From Magnolia sinica (Eukaryota > Streptophyta > Magnoliopsida > Magnoliales > Magnoliaceae): a stretch of DNA of 64,000 nt. Positions 37,036-48,875 of the stretch are shown here, in pieces. Every line of letters begins with the position of its first letter. Position 1 is the stretch's first letter. The DNA is taken from assembly GCF_029962835.1 (NCBI RefSeq), contig NC_080588.1:13348001-13412000 (forward strand), written 5' to 3'. The position numbers were made by a program, and so were the translations under genes. The notes beneath the pieces were generated by a model. It ran no database searches, was not told the DNA's origin, and saw nothing but the letters and a program-made list of their open reading frames with translations.

Positions 37036-39306
37036 GAGCGCGCATGTATATATATATATATATATATATATCATTGACCTTAATATCTTATGGAAAGCTT
37101 ATATGCTGCAACAAACATATTAACATGCATTCTTTTAATCTAGAGGAGATTCACCAAAGATCAAGGAATCTCCCCTCATTAATGTTTTAAGGAGATGAGA
37201 ATAGGAATTTACAAATACCTTGTCACTTCCTCAAAAAGCTCGTTAACTTGCAAGGCCACTAGTCTTGTTTATGGTTTTTTCTTCTCGGACGCTCATTAAC
37301 TCACTTTACCAATCCCACCTTCCAGATTATCGGTCTAGAATAACATTTGAATCAACTTCATTCTCTATTAAGAAAATATCTACTCTATTCGTATTTATTA
37401 GACAATCTCCCACACAAGATTCTTTCGGCTCTGCTACAACTCACAGCTCAAGCAAATTTTTCCTTTCATAGAAACCTGGATCATGTACAGTAAGAAGTTT
37501 GCTTGAGTTGTGAGTTGTAGTAAGCTGGATGAATCTTGCGTAAAAGGTTGTCTAATAGAATTCACATTCTCATCCCCTAATGGGCAAAATAATAATAATA
37601 ATAATAAAGAGCCTATCATTACTCAAAGACATCTTATCCATTCACATTTAATATCACTAGGAACGGTTTTAAACCATTCCAAAAAGAGGCGTCCCATATA
37701 ATCTGGAACGGTTCAATACCATATCAAGTATCGTTTCAAATTTTAAGAATAGAACCGTTCCTAAGGTTGCAAACGGTCAATTTTATAATTTTAGGAACAA
37801 AATTTTAGGAACGGTTTTAAACCGTTCTCAACGGTCAAATTTTAAATTTTTGGAACAGTATTCGAATGGCCAATAAAAGCTGTACATTTGTTTTTATATT
37901 TAAAAACCTAAAAATTAATATTGAACAAATATGGTACAACTTTATAATAAAAATTATATATTTACAACAATAGGTTTACAATTGCACGAATACAATAAAA
38001 ATAAATAAATAATCCTCCATGATGTGCTCCACTCCTAGAGAAAACACTTGTTCCTTTGTGGTTGCACCATGACTTGCAATGACACTCTAAAAGAGGAACT
38101 TGTCTTTACATTGCATATCAGGCAGAGCTTCTTTTTGGGCTTGCATTGTAACTATTAAAATCAAAACAAAGACCGTAAGCAATTTGATTAGCCAAAAAAC
38201 AACATAAAGATTCAAGAACTAAACACACAAAAGAGTGACTATTCAACAACTAAAACTAGAGGATCACCTGTAATGTTGCATATCTTCCCAGGCAAAACAA
38301 TGCCTATGTTAGGACGCACATTGAGGATCCATGCACTTATGCACACTTAATGCAAAGTACGGAGATGATTCATTGGGTACTAGACAAGAGCACATGTTCT
38401 AGTTAATTCTAGGTTTAAAGTATCAACTGAAACCTATGGCTATATTAGCCTGAAAAAGATTGAATAAATGCTTCATATAGATATATAGTGAGCAATATGA
38501 TAATGCAAAAATTGATTTTATACATGAGAATAACTTCATAGGGATGCCTGACATTTAGGTGGGTTGGGATTTACGAGGGACAATGAAGAGGACAAGAGGT
38601 CCAGGCATGGCTTATGGTGATACTTTGCCTTGAGTTTTGAAGTTGTGGCTTTTCAGTTGAAACAAACTCCAAAAAGCTGCTCAGGGTGGGACTAGGCACT
38701 ATCAAGTTGGGCTGAGGCTACAGATGGTTTACTCTTTATTTAGATCTATGGATTTTTTGTTAGAGCTAAAGGATAGGTGAGGTCCTTGCCTCTTTTTTGT
38801 GAGGCCCACCCGAAAAAGGTTTTCTCCACAACATATTCCTCAGTTTAAAAATAAAAATAAAAATAAAAATAAAAAAAAAAAAAAAACCCTCCAAAAAGTA
38901 GCTGCTTCAAAGCTGAACCGTATGGTGATTAAATAGAGTTTGGAAGTTGGCTTTTTAGCTAACCAAAACCCATCCTCCAGCTTCAAAGCTTAACCTTATA
39001 GAGATTGATTGGAAGTTGGCTTTTCAGCTAACCAAAAACCAGCCTCCAGCTTCACAAGTTGGTACTAAGAAAGCAAAATAAGAAACTGATGCATGTCTTA
39101 AATTACGCAAATAGCACGTGCACTTTTTCCAGTTCCACCTTGAAACTAATGCATTAAGGATATAATCCCTTTCAATGTGAATGCTAAGGGATGAAATACA
39201 AGTTGGTCATCTTCACTTCTTTGAGATATATCTGCAATTCAAGTTGACAATGCATCCAAATGCACCCTAAATGTAATATGAAATCTGTAATGCACTTACA
39301 TCTTCA

Positions 39307-39850
39307 AGCTCCTTTGCACAGGCTTCAACCTTTTCTACATTTCCATCACTCTATCAGTATTTGGACTTCCAAATCTGTCATGCTTGCCTCTAGAGGAAGA
39401 TCAAGTAGAGAAGTCAGTTGGCCGTAGCAAATATCTCCATGTTGATCTTCTAGATTCTCAGCCTAGCCAAAATAGTAATTAAAAAAAGAAGTAACAAGTT
39501 CATTACAACCTCCTTCAGTACAAAGCCCCAATTACAAAATGAGCTAGATTCAGATAAGCATGCTATGGCTACAAACAGATGCATGAAACTCTTTTGATAA
39601 ACTTGCCCTTTTTTCTTCAGTTCTTTGGGGATCTTCCCATAATTTCCTATGAAATTTGATGAAGTAAATACATTCACTATAACTAGGAATTGCCTGGATG
39701 TTTCACTTAAAACTCGATGATGAATATTAAACTTGCTTTCTGTGGGAGATTCTGTGGCATGTTTTAATGGACTGAAGGTCACTGGATCTGCATTTGTCCC
39801 TACAATATGCAATGGCAACTTAGAATATGGCTTGAGAAATAAGGCATCAA
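39307..39850 (-). pseudogene. Exon-like fragments of an unidentified captured gene
   Basis: The minus-strand block near 39460-39307 has protein-like composition (GQLTSLLDLPLEASMTDLEV and KVEACAKELED, in shifted frames) and ends in a canonical donor GAAGAT|GTAAGT. A second block near 39840-39690 reads LPLHIVGTNADPVTFSPLKH. I do not recognise the gene. Both are on the same strand as the captured exons at 40-41 kb. Confidence 0.35.
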
Positions 39851-40063
39851 ACTGATTTTTTTCTTTTCTTCTCTTTTCTTTGAAAGGCAATGCAATTTTG
39901 TTGAAGGCACGGTGGAGGCAAGGAATCAATGCCAAAAATTACATTACAAAGATCCAAAAACAATCAAAAGAGGCACAAGAAACTGTAATGAATATCTTAA
40001 TGCCCAAGGCCCACACATTTCTATCCAATGGATGGTCAAGACACAATGTGTACATTATTAGAC

Positions 40064-40788
40064 CTTAAAGAGTAATCTGTTAGTATCTTGGAAAAATAAG
40101 ACCCATCTCAAACCTGCATCGTGCCTGAGAGGAGCATGATAAATGTAAAAAATCAAGACATCAAAAGCCTGTTTGAAACCAACACTCATATCTAAGAGAG
40201 AAAATTCAAGGAAATGATTACTGCAAATCATACAGCAAGCGATCACCAGAATGCCATGACTGGTAGCCATAACATCTTACCAGGAAATTGAACTAAGAAA
40301 TTGATTGCATTTAACATAGAAAAGTACAAAAGAATACCATGAGTTTAGGAGGCTGCTAGAATAAAGAAGTGAGTGCACATCTCCATGGCAATGAGGTTTG
40401 GTCTATCCAATACACTTGTAAATATGAGAAAGAAAGAAAAAGAAAAAGAAAACACAAACCAAGAAAGACAACAGTATAAGAGCTAGACTTGAATTTTATA
40501 TTTGTTTTGAGGTTCAATTGCAAGCCTGGCATCATTATCATCTAAGCATGCTACCTTTTCCTGAAATGGGTGTTAGTAAACAAAGTCAATTGCATCAACC
40601 ATCAATTGCAATTTCAAGATGAAATTCATACATGGGAAACCATATTTGTCCTAACAATACCTGTTTAAGAAGTTTCACTTGTGTTGACTTCATTCCAAAA
40701 TATGAATTCAACTCTAAAAGCTCTAAAGTACGTGCATGTGTGTCATCGGATGTCATTATCACCAAAGGAATCTGTGCCTCACATGGGC
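40064..40788 (-). pseudogene. USP: Captured UDP-sugar pyrophosphorylase fragment (three colinear exons)
   Basis: Three minus-strand exons are in gene order, each bordered by GT/AG. Exon 40788-40661 encodes [20 protein letters not shown]...QVKLLKQ, exon 40560-40489 encodes EKVACLDDNDARLAIEP..., and exon 40124-40064 encodes AGLRWVLFFQDTN. These match the nucleotide-sugar pyrophosphorylase core of plant USP, which makes UDP-sugars from sugar-1-phosphates and UTP in the cytosol. The exon expected between the last two (TKPHGHGDVHSLLY in the family) is present only as a degraded trace near 40230. Start, N-terminal UTP-binding loop and C terminus are absent. Retained introns show DNA-level capture, not reverse transcription. 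Confidence 0.8.
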
Positions 40789-40979
40789 CTACAAATTGAA
40801 GGGAAGCATCATAAATTGACAAAGGTAGAGCAAAGAAATGCTTCTATATTTATTTGACAATGAAGATACCTTCAAAGTGAATGGCTCACAATAAGCATCC
40901 TTCATAGAGATGCTGATGAATGACATAAATTTGCACATTCCCACAGGTAAACAACTTCTTGCATAAACTACAGACAAAT

Positions 40980-41070
40980 CGTTTTTGGCAACAACCCGCT
41001 TAATGAATACATCCCCATCAGTATATCCTACTTCCTGCAAAGGATATAGAACAAACATGACAATGTCATC
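40980..41070 (-). pseudogene. Captured plastid type I signal peptidase (thylakoidal processing peptidase) exon
   Basis: The minus-strand reading DIVMFVLYPLQEVGYTDGDV continues into FIKRVVAK. It matches the region around the catalytic Lys of plant plastidic type I signal peptidases (family pattern DIVIF...LQE.GY..DDVFIKRVVAK). FIKR carries the general-base Lys. The enzyme removes thylakoid-targeting peptides. Only this fragment is seen, upstream of the USP exons on the same strand, and homology stops after VVAK. It is therefore a chimeric pseudogene block inside the CACTA element. Confidence 0.65.
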
Positions 41071-41236
41071 TAAGCAGAGAATAAGAAGTGGGCCAATCAA
41101 ATTGTTGCTAGCACTGTTGCATTAAAGAAATGTGGAAGAAAAGGACATAACTCACCTTGATGCCCTTCTCTCTCCTCCTTTACCCGAGCTTGGGACCGGC
41201 AATGCAAGAAGTTGCATTGGCGGAGTTAAAAAAGGG

Positions 41237-41308
41237 CTTAAGCTCCATTTGGTTTGAGAAAAAAATTATATTCATAAAGATTGATGTGATGACCAAATGG
41301 AGCTTAAG
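41237..41308. repeat. 72-bp hairpin with 17-bp perfect arms
   Basis: CTTAAGCTCCATTTGGT (41237-41253) is exactly inverted at 41292-41308, with a 38-bp AT-rich loop. It could be a tiny foldback element or the core of a MITE. Confidence 0.7.
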
Positions 41309-43972
41309 ACTTATAACACTAAAAGGTATGATAGGAACTCTTACATTACAAATATGGTGACCAAGTGACCACCTGTAAAAAGAAAAGAAACAGAATGATT
41401 TTACAAAGTGTGTTGGTGCCAAAAGGATGGAGAACATAAATAAATACTCACCAATCACATTCCATTCCAGCTCCAAATGGAATACTGAATATGCACAAAA
41501 AGCAGCTAAGCAGAAGCCAAGATCATCCACAAATGAAGGTTAGCAAGATATTGAAAATTAAATTAGAGAATGATTGAGTGGGTTAGCAAACTTCAGCCAA
41601 GTTTTTCAGAGCTGTACATTTGTTTTGTTAACTATGGCTTACCTGAACGAATCAACATGACTCTTGGGCGAGGGCATTGATATAGTGTTGCCATTCTGAT
41701 GGGTGGATTGGATCTCGAGCCTATTGTGCTGTGTTGGCACATGTTGGGCTTGTACATGAGCTTTATTGCACACTCATGTGGGCCTAGCAAAGCTCATGAT
41801 AGAGATATCTATCACTGAACAAAGACTGCACACCTATTTATAGGCTATATACACAGCTGTATGGATCTACAAGACATTAAGGTTTTGTTTTATCTTCCCA
41901 AATATACCAACAACTACTGCTATTGTCCCTTATAGCATTTTCTGCCTGTCAAGAAACACATCTCCAACAGTTATAGACCCTTCCACATTTAGATTGTGCG
42001 TTTGCCCAGAGAGCTACGCATGACCATTTATACTTCCAAAAAGCTCTCTCGGGGGCTAGATTGTTGCATATGGGTGTTTTGTATATTCTGGATTCTAGAA
42101 TAGAATGCCATGGTTGAACAGTATAGTTTTTAACCACAAAGGTAAGAAGAACAGAAGACTGCAGAAGACTGCATGCATTTGGTCATTTGAAGAAGATATA
42201 TTACACAAATGTCCATCTAAAGGTTCCATGGTGCACATACCATGCTAGACTACTCATCTAATGGGTAAGTTTTGGGCTATCATTCATTTCTAACATTGTG
42301 GCCCATAAGATAAATGAAGCATCTTCTGTTGTAGAACATTTGCATGAAAGAGTCACTCCATGTTTGTTAAGTACCTACATTAAATAATAATTAAAAAAAA
42401 AAAAACATTGAGCATTACAACTTCATCTATTCAATGGAAACTGGTAACAAAGTAGCCACAGAGGCTAAAATAATACCTTCACATGGTAATACTCTTTCTA
42501 TGATGCATTACCAAATTCAGTCCTTGGGACAACCAGATCTTCAACAGCTTACATGTATTCATCAGGAATATTTGTATAAAATGGGTAACTCTATCAGGCT
42601 GATGGCCATTTTCCCCATCTTTTCAGTTGTGTCCGCAACCCCCCTTGAAGTTTTTCCTGAATAAACAGATGCTGCTGCCCATTAAAGTATCAGTGGCAAA
42701 ACACCCGTGTCATTTGTTGAATGATAATACAGTGAGAGAAAACATAGAAAGAAAACATAATTACTGTTAACTAAATTAGATGAACTAATTTTTAAGTGAC
42801 AACAAAAACAGACACTCCCGAACTCACTGAATAAATATAAAAAAGTGACAACCAAACAGAGCATTGGGGGGCTACATTTTGATGAGATCAAGCTTCTCAA
42901 ATAAACATCTTATTGACAATGAACAATGATCCCGTCAAATTTTTGTTACCTTATTCAAGTGCAAATTTCTCTGTTAGACCCAAGTAGTCCCACCTAAGAT
43001 CACATCAAACCATTGGATGAGAGGGACCACTGTCGATTGTTCAAAACTCTAAAATCACTTAGATATAACGGCCATAGGCATCTGATTAAGATCCTGCAAA
43101 ATGGACAGAGACCATTTTTACTCTATATATCTTTAACAGAGCATTAAGGTTGTTTGCACAACTATAGTAACAATAACAGTAGCAGCAAGAACAATCACAG
43201 AAGCAACAATAGTAAAGGTAGATTGACTTGATCATTAGCTTACCATTAGTACCAGGGCCTTGTTCTATGTCCTAATTCACCAAAATGAAGAGATTTTAGG
43301 TTTTAAAATGTCATAACTAAGAAATTCCATTGGGGACAACGAATTATAATCAGCATTCTGGAAATTATTTAAATTGCTGGAGATTGAGAAGTTCGGGTTG
43401 CATCTCACCTCTCTTCCTATAAGAATGCCTAGATCTTCCAAGTTTACTCTCCTATTTTCTCCAAAATGTCACCAAGTTCTTTGGATCGAGATCGAGAGAG
43501 AGGGTTGAGATCGGGAGAGGGGAGATCGAGAGAGAGGGTTAAAATCAGGAGAGTGAGATCAAAAGAGAGTGTTGAGATTAGGAGAGGGAGATTAAGAGAG
43601 GGAGAGGGAGATGAGAGAGGGAGATGGAGGCGCGGTCTGCGAAATGGAGGTTTTATGACTTATGGCGTAAGAAAATAGGTAAAATCAATCGGTAGTCGGT
43701 GGTATATATAAAGTAATGTGCCTCTTAGGCCTTATGGGGTCCACTGAGAGGTATCTAATTGAATTCATTCTATCTATCTGTTTTAAAATAAAATAATAAA
43801 ACAACATAATAAAAACTAAGAATATCCAATACTCAATTGAGACACTAACAAAACAGTGGAAATAACCACTTAAAATTATAGTATGGTTCAGAACCGTTTC
43901 CAATCAAAATGGCTTAGAGCCATTTCTGAACCAAAATTTTACCTGTTCCAGTTCACCGATTTTGGTATAGTG

Positions 43973-44214
43973 ATATCCTTGAGGCTAGAGGAATCAACTA
44001 GTGGATTTTTTGACAAGATAATTACTCTCTACGATCTCCAACCTCTTTTAAATCCACAATTCACGTACCATCAACCTTGTTTCATTTTCAGCAATTCATG
44101 GAATGATGAATCAGGAAGGAAATATATGACTATATAACGTTGTCCTGGAGATAGCAGGTGATTCCAAACTCTAGCACATGGGGCCTTTACTATGGAATTT
44201 GGAGCAAATGCATT
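43973..44214. other. Short unassigned spacer
   Basis: Lies between the CACTA end and the hAT-type MITE. The last 8 bp (AATGCATT, 44207-44214) are the left target duplication of the MITE. Confidence 0.5.
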
Positions 44215-44803
44215 TAGGGGTGTACATCGAGTCGAACCACTAGCCTCAGCTCGACCATTAGCTGACGTCACCTTGAACTCAGCTCGGCTCAGTCCTCAAG
44301 CCTAACTGGCCAGCTCGGCTCGGTTCGGTCAGTAGCTTGGGCTAGTTCGAGCCAAGTTCGAGCCGAGTTCGCCATTGCAACATTTTCACAAACACCTAGA
44401 CTACACCTTCAAAATCTCACAATATTTGAGACAGCAGTAATGGTTTTACAAGTATTTTATCAAACACCTTCTAAGCATCATAAAAATCAAGAAAAAAAAA
44501 GGTGTTGGTTTCATATACATACCTTCCTTGCCACCAGCCACACTTCTTTGAGTCATTTCATCAAACACTTGGTGAGCAACATCAATATCAAAGTAACTGA
44601 GTCACTGAACTGGTTCGATCTGAGTTTGATTCGAGCTGGGTTTGATCCGAGTCGAGTTGAGCTGGGTCCAGCTCGAACTCATTTTCGAGCTCAAAAAATC
44701 AGCTCGACTTGACTCGAAAAAGCTTGGTTCGACTCGGTTCAAAGCTGAGTTCGAGTTGAGTCGAGCGAGCTACCCGAGCTAGCTTGGTTCGTGTACACCT
44801 CTA
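44215..44803. mobile_element. hAT-type non-autonomous element (589 bp), TSD AATGCATT
   Basis: It starts TAGGGGTGTACA and ends TGTACACCTCTA, imperfect 12-bp TIRs typical of hAT elements. AATGCATT flanks it at 44207-44214 and 44804-44811, an exact 8-bp duplication. The interior is rich in 'agctcgg' and 'gagttcgagc' words, which also pair across the element. No transposase. Confidence 0.85.
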
Positions 44804-44811
44804 AATGCATT

Positions 44812-46434
44812 GAAAAAAAAAACATTTATTAAAACATGAAAACACAACTTAAAAAGCCTAGATGTAATAACCCAAAAGTTTTCGCACACAAGTAGGTACA
44901 TGGGTGCTTATTAAGATGTGCATTTTAGCAAATAAATTTTTTTCTATTGAACTTAGATGAAGATACATATGTGTGCACACGTACACGCCCTTATCCTCTC
45001 ATACGTGCCTCATATATCTCAGAATACTCAACTGTCCATCAGGTCGACCATTAAAATAACTATTCATCACTAGATTAAGTTATTTGATCATCCACTTCAC
45101 TTTTGGACCACCCAATCTTAGTAAATTAACTAGGAGATCATCATATCGATTCATCTTGCTCATCACTTATGCACATGCTTAACCTATCGTTGAAATCACA
45201 ATCTAAGAATCTTGCTCATGTGTGCATATTTATATATACATTTATATACATCTTCAGCTTATATATCGTAACACTTTAATCATCAATCCAACCATTGAGA
45301 ATACTCTTTATGGATCAATTGGGCTATCCAATTGTCCGCTTTTAATCTAGACATTATATTATCATGAAATAGTCAAAGAATCCAACTAAGCTAATAACAT
45401 CTAATCATCCATAATTCCAAGCCCATCATCTTATCCTTAATATGCTACGGAGTATTTAACACCATTGTAGTCAAATTCCAATGGTTGGAGATACATCATC
45501 TATCATCTAAAGTTCTCTACGGTGTATATGTTCCTACCCAACATCATCCTTAAAAAACCTACTTGTGGGAGTCTAATTGCATTGAAAATTTAACCAATGC
45601 TTACTCTACCTAATTGAACCATACATTGTTGATCATGACATCTAATTTATAAAATTAACCGTCCATCGGGATTCTCATAATATCCACCAAGTGAGCAGCT
45701 TGAAAATTAGATAGGTCATCATTATGATCCACAGGCAATCACAAACAAATCTACCAGTTCACTTCTCACTTCGAGCCACGTATAGACTTGGTTCTGGAGA
45801 TCCCAATTTTACAAGAAGAATCCCACGAATCCTATAATTTCTAAAATTCAAAAGGAATTTTGTAGTCACATGAACACCATAAACGGTACACCTCCATCTA
45901 AAAGATCACTATCAAATCGTTAATCAAGGAGACTATCCATTCATCTACACTTGGAAACCCTTAAAGAACTTGTGGATCTTTCAATTTGCAATTTTAAGGT
46001 GATTAGACCGTTATGTTCGAATCAACACTCTTTTTTATCTAAGAAACCCATTTTAACTCCACTTTCGACGATTCAACATAGATGATGGTGGGCCACTAAG
46101 CACCATGAACTGCAATCACCTACAACCCAATCTAGACTCTACACCCATGCAGAATCCAAGAAACTTCTACACATGATAACAACATTTGATCATATCCTCT
46201 CAGATTTCATTGACACCATCACTATCCATGTGAAAGATCTTCAACGGATCCATACCCTCTATTTAAATGATCTTAGCCATCCAATTCCGCAAACATCATC
46301 ACCACTATTCGTCGTTGTAAAAAAAATTGAAAGAATCATCTGGCTTTTGTGGCTTATGTAGTGGTCAGGAGAAATAACTTTGTTGAGAGTTTCATATGTG
46401 CCAAAAATCTAAACTACATATTTTAAGGCCCAAT
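44812..46434. other. Unassigned AT-rich intergenic DNA
   Basis: No recognisable gene or element ends. Open frames are short and low in protein-like character. CCAAT at 46430-46434 is the target duplication of the solo LTR. Confidence 0.5.
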
Positions 46435-48276
46435 TGTTATTACAATTATTTGTGCACCTATTTGTCAATCACGTGAGTCCATGTGTCAGTGAGTCGGTTG
46501 AGCCCTTAGAAGCTAAATATCGAAGACACAAGAGGACATGAAGCATCAAAGGAAGAATAGGTACATTGAGGTGCCTTGGTGACCCTAACCTTAGATTCAA
46601 AATAACATAGCCTCTAGATGATCCTAAGCTTAATAGGTAAACTCCTGGTCGATCATCTCTTAGCCTTAATATCCTAATTGGAAGATAATAAGATAGGTTA
46701 AAAGAGGAGCAAAGTTTTTGTAGATCAAACAACCCAAAAAAGCACTTTTCGAGTGGTCCTCGATCCCATCGACATGCCGTCGATGGGTTTCAATAGAACT
46801 GAATGATCACTCGATACAATCGAAGAAACAGTCCAGCAACTAAACAGAATAATCCTGGAGTTTCTCAATGGGATAGAAAGTGAGCTCGATCCTATCGAAC
46901 GAGCCATTAATTAGTCATTTTATATCCGTTGCAACATGAACTCTATAAAATTGGCATTCAGTTCTTGGGCATGAAGATAGGTTTTTAGTGCAATAGAAGC
47001 CTGGGTGATTCTCCCACTCATATCCCTCATACTAAGCCTCTAAACCAATGAGATTCAAGTAATCTTCCTGAGCTTTATCACTCTAATGATGATTCCAACA
47101 TCGATTATGAAGATGAACTTGATCTCTCCCTTATTCTAGATATTAGATATGAAACTATAATCAAATCATTTTCTAGATCTCCTAGGAAACCCATCTAGGT
47201 AAATCCTCTTTGGAAAAAAATCATCCCTCTAGTTGTAGGAGATTCACCATCCTCTCACCACCTTGGTCACCTCATCAAGGCATCATATGTAAGGCGGTTG
47301 ATCATAAGAAATAAAGCATCGATATCAATTATCATTGGAGCAAATGAGAAGTTGAATGAAGCATGGGAGAACATTGATCAAGCATCTTAAGCAAGGCATA
47401 TCAATAGGGCTCAATCTAACAAGTAATGTTGTCATTATTCGAGTCAATACACTCTTTCCTTGTATAAGATTGAGTGTAAGAGTTTGTAACCTAAAATCAA
47501 ATAGGTTCTTGTCTAGGACTTAGGCTCTTATGTAGGGCCAAATTTAACGGACATAGGTGCATACATGTTAGTCTCCATAGGGAGCCTCCAGTGGGAGTGT
47601 ACGTAGGGCCTTAAATTAGGACCACAATCATTGGACATGGGTGCGTATGTGTTAGTCTACATCGGACCCAGCGACGAGAGTAAAACATAGGGCCTTGGAT
47701 TAAGATCGCTAGTAGTTATAGGTTAATGGATAAAAAAATCAACTAAAAGTATCTTGTATGAGCCACTGACACAGGTGGAAATATGTTCATCAAACACGGG
47801 AGTGTATGTGAGTTAGGTCCTTGTGTAAAATTGTAAAAGTTAAGGTTGAACCTATTGAAAAAACTTAAGATGGTGAATACTAGTATACCCGTGGAGAGTG
47901 CATCATTTGGGCGTGGAGTAGAGAAACCAAACCACTATACATTCTTGTGTTTGTGATTATCATTTAAGCACAATTATATTCATGCTTATGTGTTTCATTA
48001 GTTAAAATATATGAGTGCTTGAATTGGATTGTTTGTTATGATCTTAACTTGTAAGCACACACAAACTTACTATCTGTTATAGACTAGTTGCTTATTTTTT
48101 ATATCATTTATAGTCTATATAATTGGAACCACTTTGTCTAGGAAGCCATAGTGTTAACTTGCCTTATAGGTAAAGAATTTTAAGTGGTCCTATTCACCCC
48201 ACTTTAAGACTTAGCTATAATTCTAATCTCCATCAAGCTTCTGCACGCATCGTGGTAGGTAATCCACACAATTTCA
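46435..48276 (+). mobile_element. Solo LTR of a Sirevirus-like copia family (1842 bp)
   Basis: Starts TGTTATTACA and ends ATTTCA, flanked by CCAAT on both sides (46430-46434 and 48277-48281). A cluster of TCGAT(C/G)CCATCGA-like palindromes at 46740-46910 resembles those in the copia LTRs elsewhere in the window. The 3' part contains 'gtgtttgtgattatca' and 'tattcaccccactttaagac', parallel to 'attcaccccctctaggac' near the end of the LTR at 51440. There is no internal domain, so it is the product of LTR-LTR recombination. A truncated inverted relative is at 31990-32491. Confidence 0.75.
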
Positions 48277-48467
48277 CCAATATCATCCTACGTACACCAA
48301 ATTCGATGAAAAGAATTGGATTCAGATGCGGTTTCTTTTGTTTTCCTCACAAATAGCGTGCAGCGGCTAAAATCGTTCGAATACATAACCAACGAGGTAA
48401 ATGGCCTCAGACTTTCAATTTGTTGTGTCACCGAGCTCCTATGCATCATCCGGACTGTTCAAAAGCA

Positions 48468-48692
48468 TCAGAGTGGATAAATATCTAACACGTTGAAATC
48501 CACCATTAAACAGTTCTCATCTTCCTCACAAGAAATGCCGACCAAAGAATCTCGCAAAGCCTTGGATTTAAAATCCAAATTAATCATTATGGGGCCCATA
48601 TGATCAATGTATGATAAAAAAAAAGATTCCAAAACAAGATCAGACATGGTGTCTAAAAACATCAACACAAGCAAAATCCATGTCAAACCCAT
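48468..48692 (-). CDS. Hypothetical short ORF with hydrophobic N terminus
   Basis: The 74-codon minus-strand frame starts with ATG (MGLTWILLVLMFLDTMSDLV), giving a signal-peptide-like or membrane N terminus, followed by an acidic stretch (CEEDENCL). Upstream on its strand a TTTAAATAAAT box (about 48780) and a CT-rich leader (48839-48872) could be promoter and 5' UTR. The sequence downstream also looks partly protein-like but is broken, and the solo LTR ends 190 bp away. I do not recognise a family. It may be the first exon of a decayed gene or chance. Confidence 0.25.
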   Translation of the reverse strand: MGLTWILLVLMFLDTMSDLVLESFFLSYIDHMGPIMINLDFKSKALRDSLVGISCEEDENCLMVDFNVLDIYPL

Positions 48693-48699
48693 CGCTAAA

Positions 48700-48833
48700 A
48701 CTTTCTTACGAAAGAAGTGATTGAAAAACCTATTGTAAAATGGATTCTAGTTATAGAACCTTAGAGAGACTAAGAGATTTATTTAAACCCTCTCAAAGTG
48801 AAAAACATATCATAATAGAAAATGGTAGAAATC

Positions 48834-48875
<42 letters not shown>

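Larger units (their letters stand above)
37655..43972. mobile_element. CACTA-type transposon, non-autonomous, carrying host gene fragments (6.3 kb)
   Basis: The left end CACTAGGAACGGTTTTAAACC and the right end ...TTTTGGTATAGTG give CACTA/TAGTG termini. Subterminal AACCGTT/AACGGTT words repeat in both orientations at 37655-37880 and 43880-43960, as CACTA transposases require. Flanks read ATAT on both sides; a strict 3-bp duplication would be TAT versus ATA, so the duplication is not clean. No transposase domain is recognised. Inside lie minus-strand exons of at least two host genes (40064-41070) and another exon-like block (39307-39850). A remnant of the 35068-type TIR element sits at 41590-41830. 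Confidence 0.6.
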
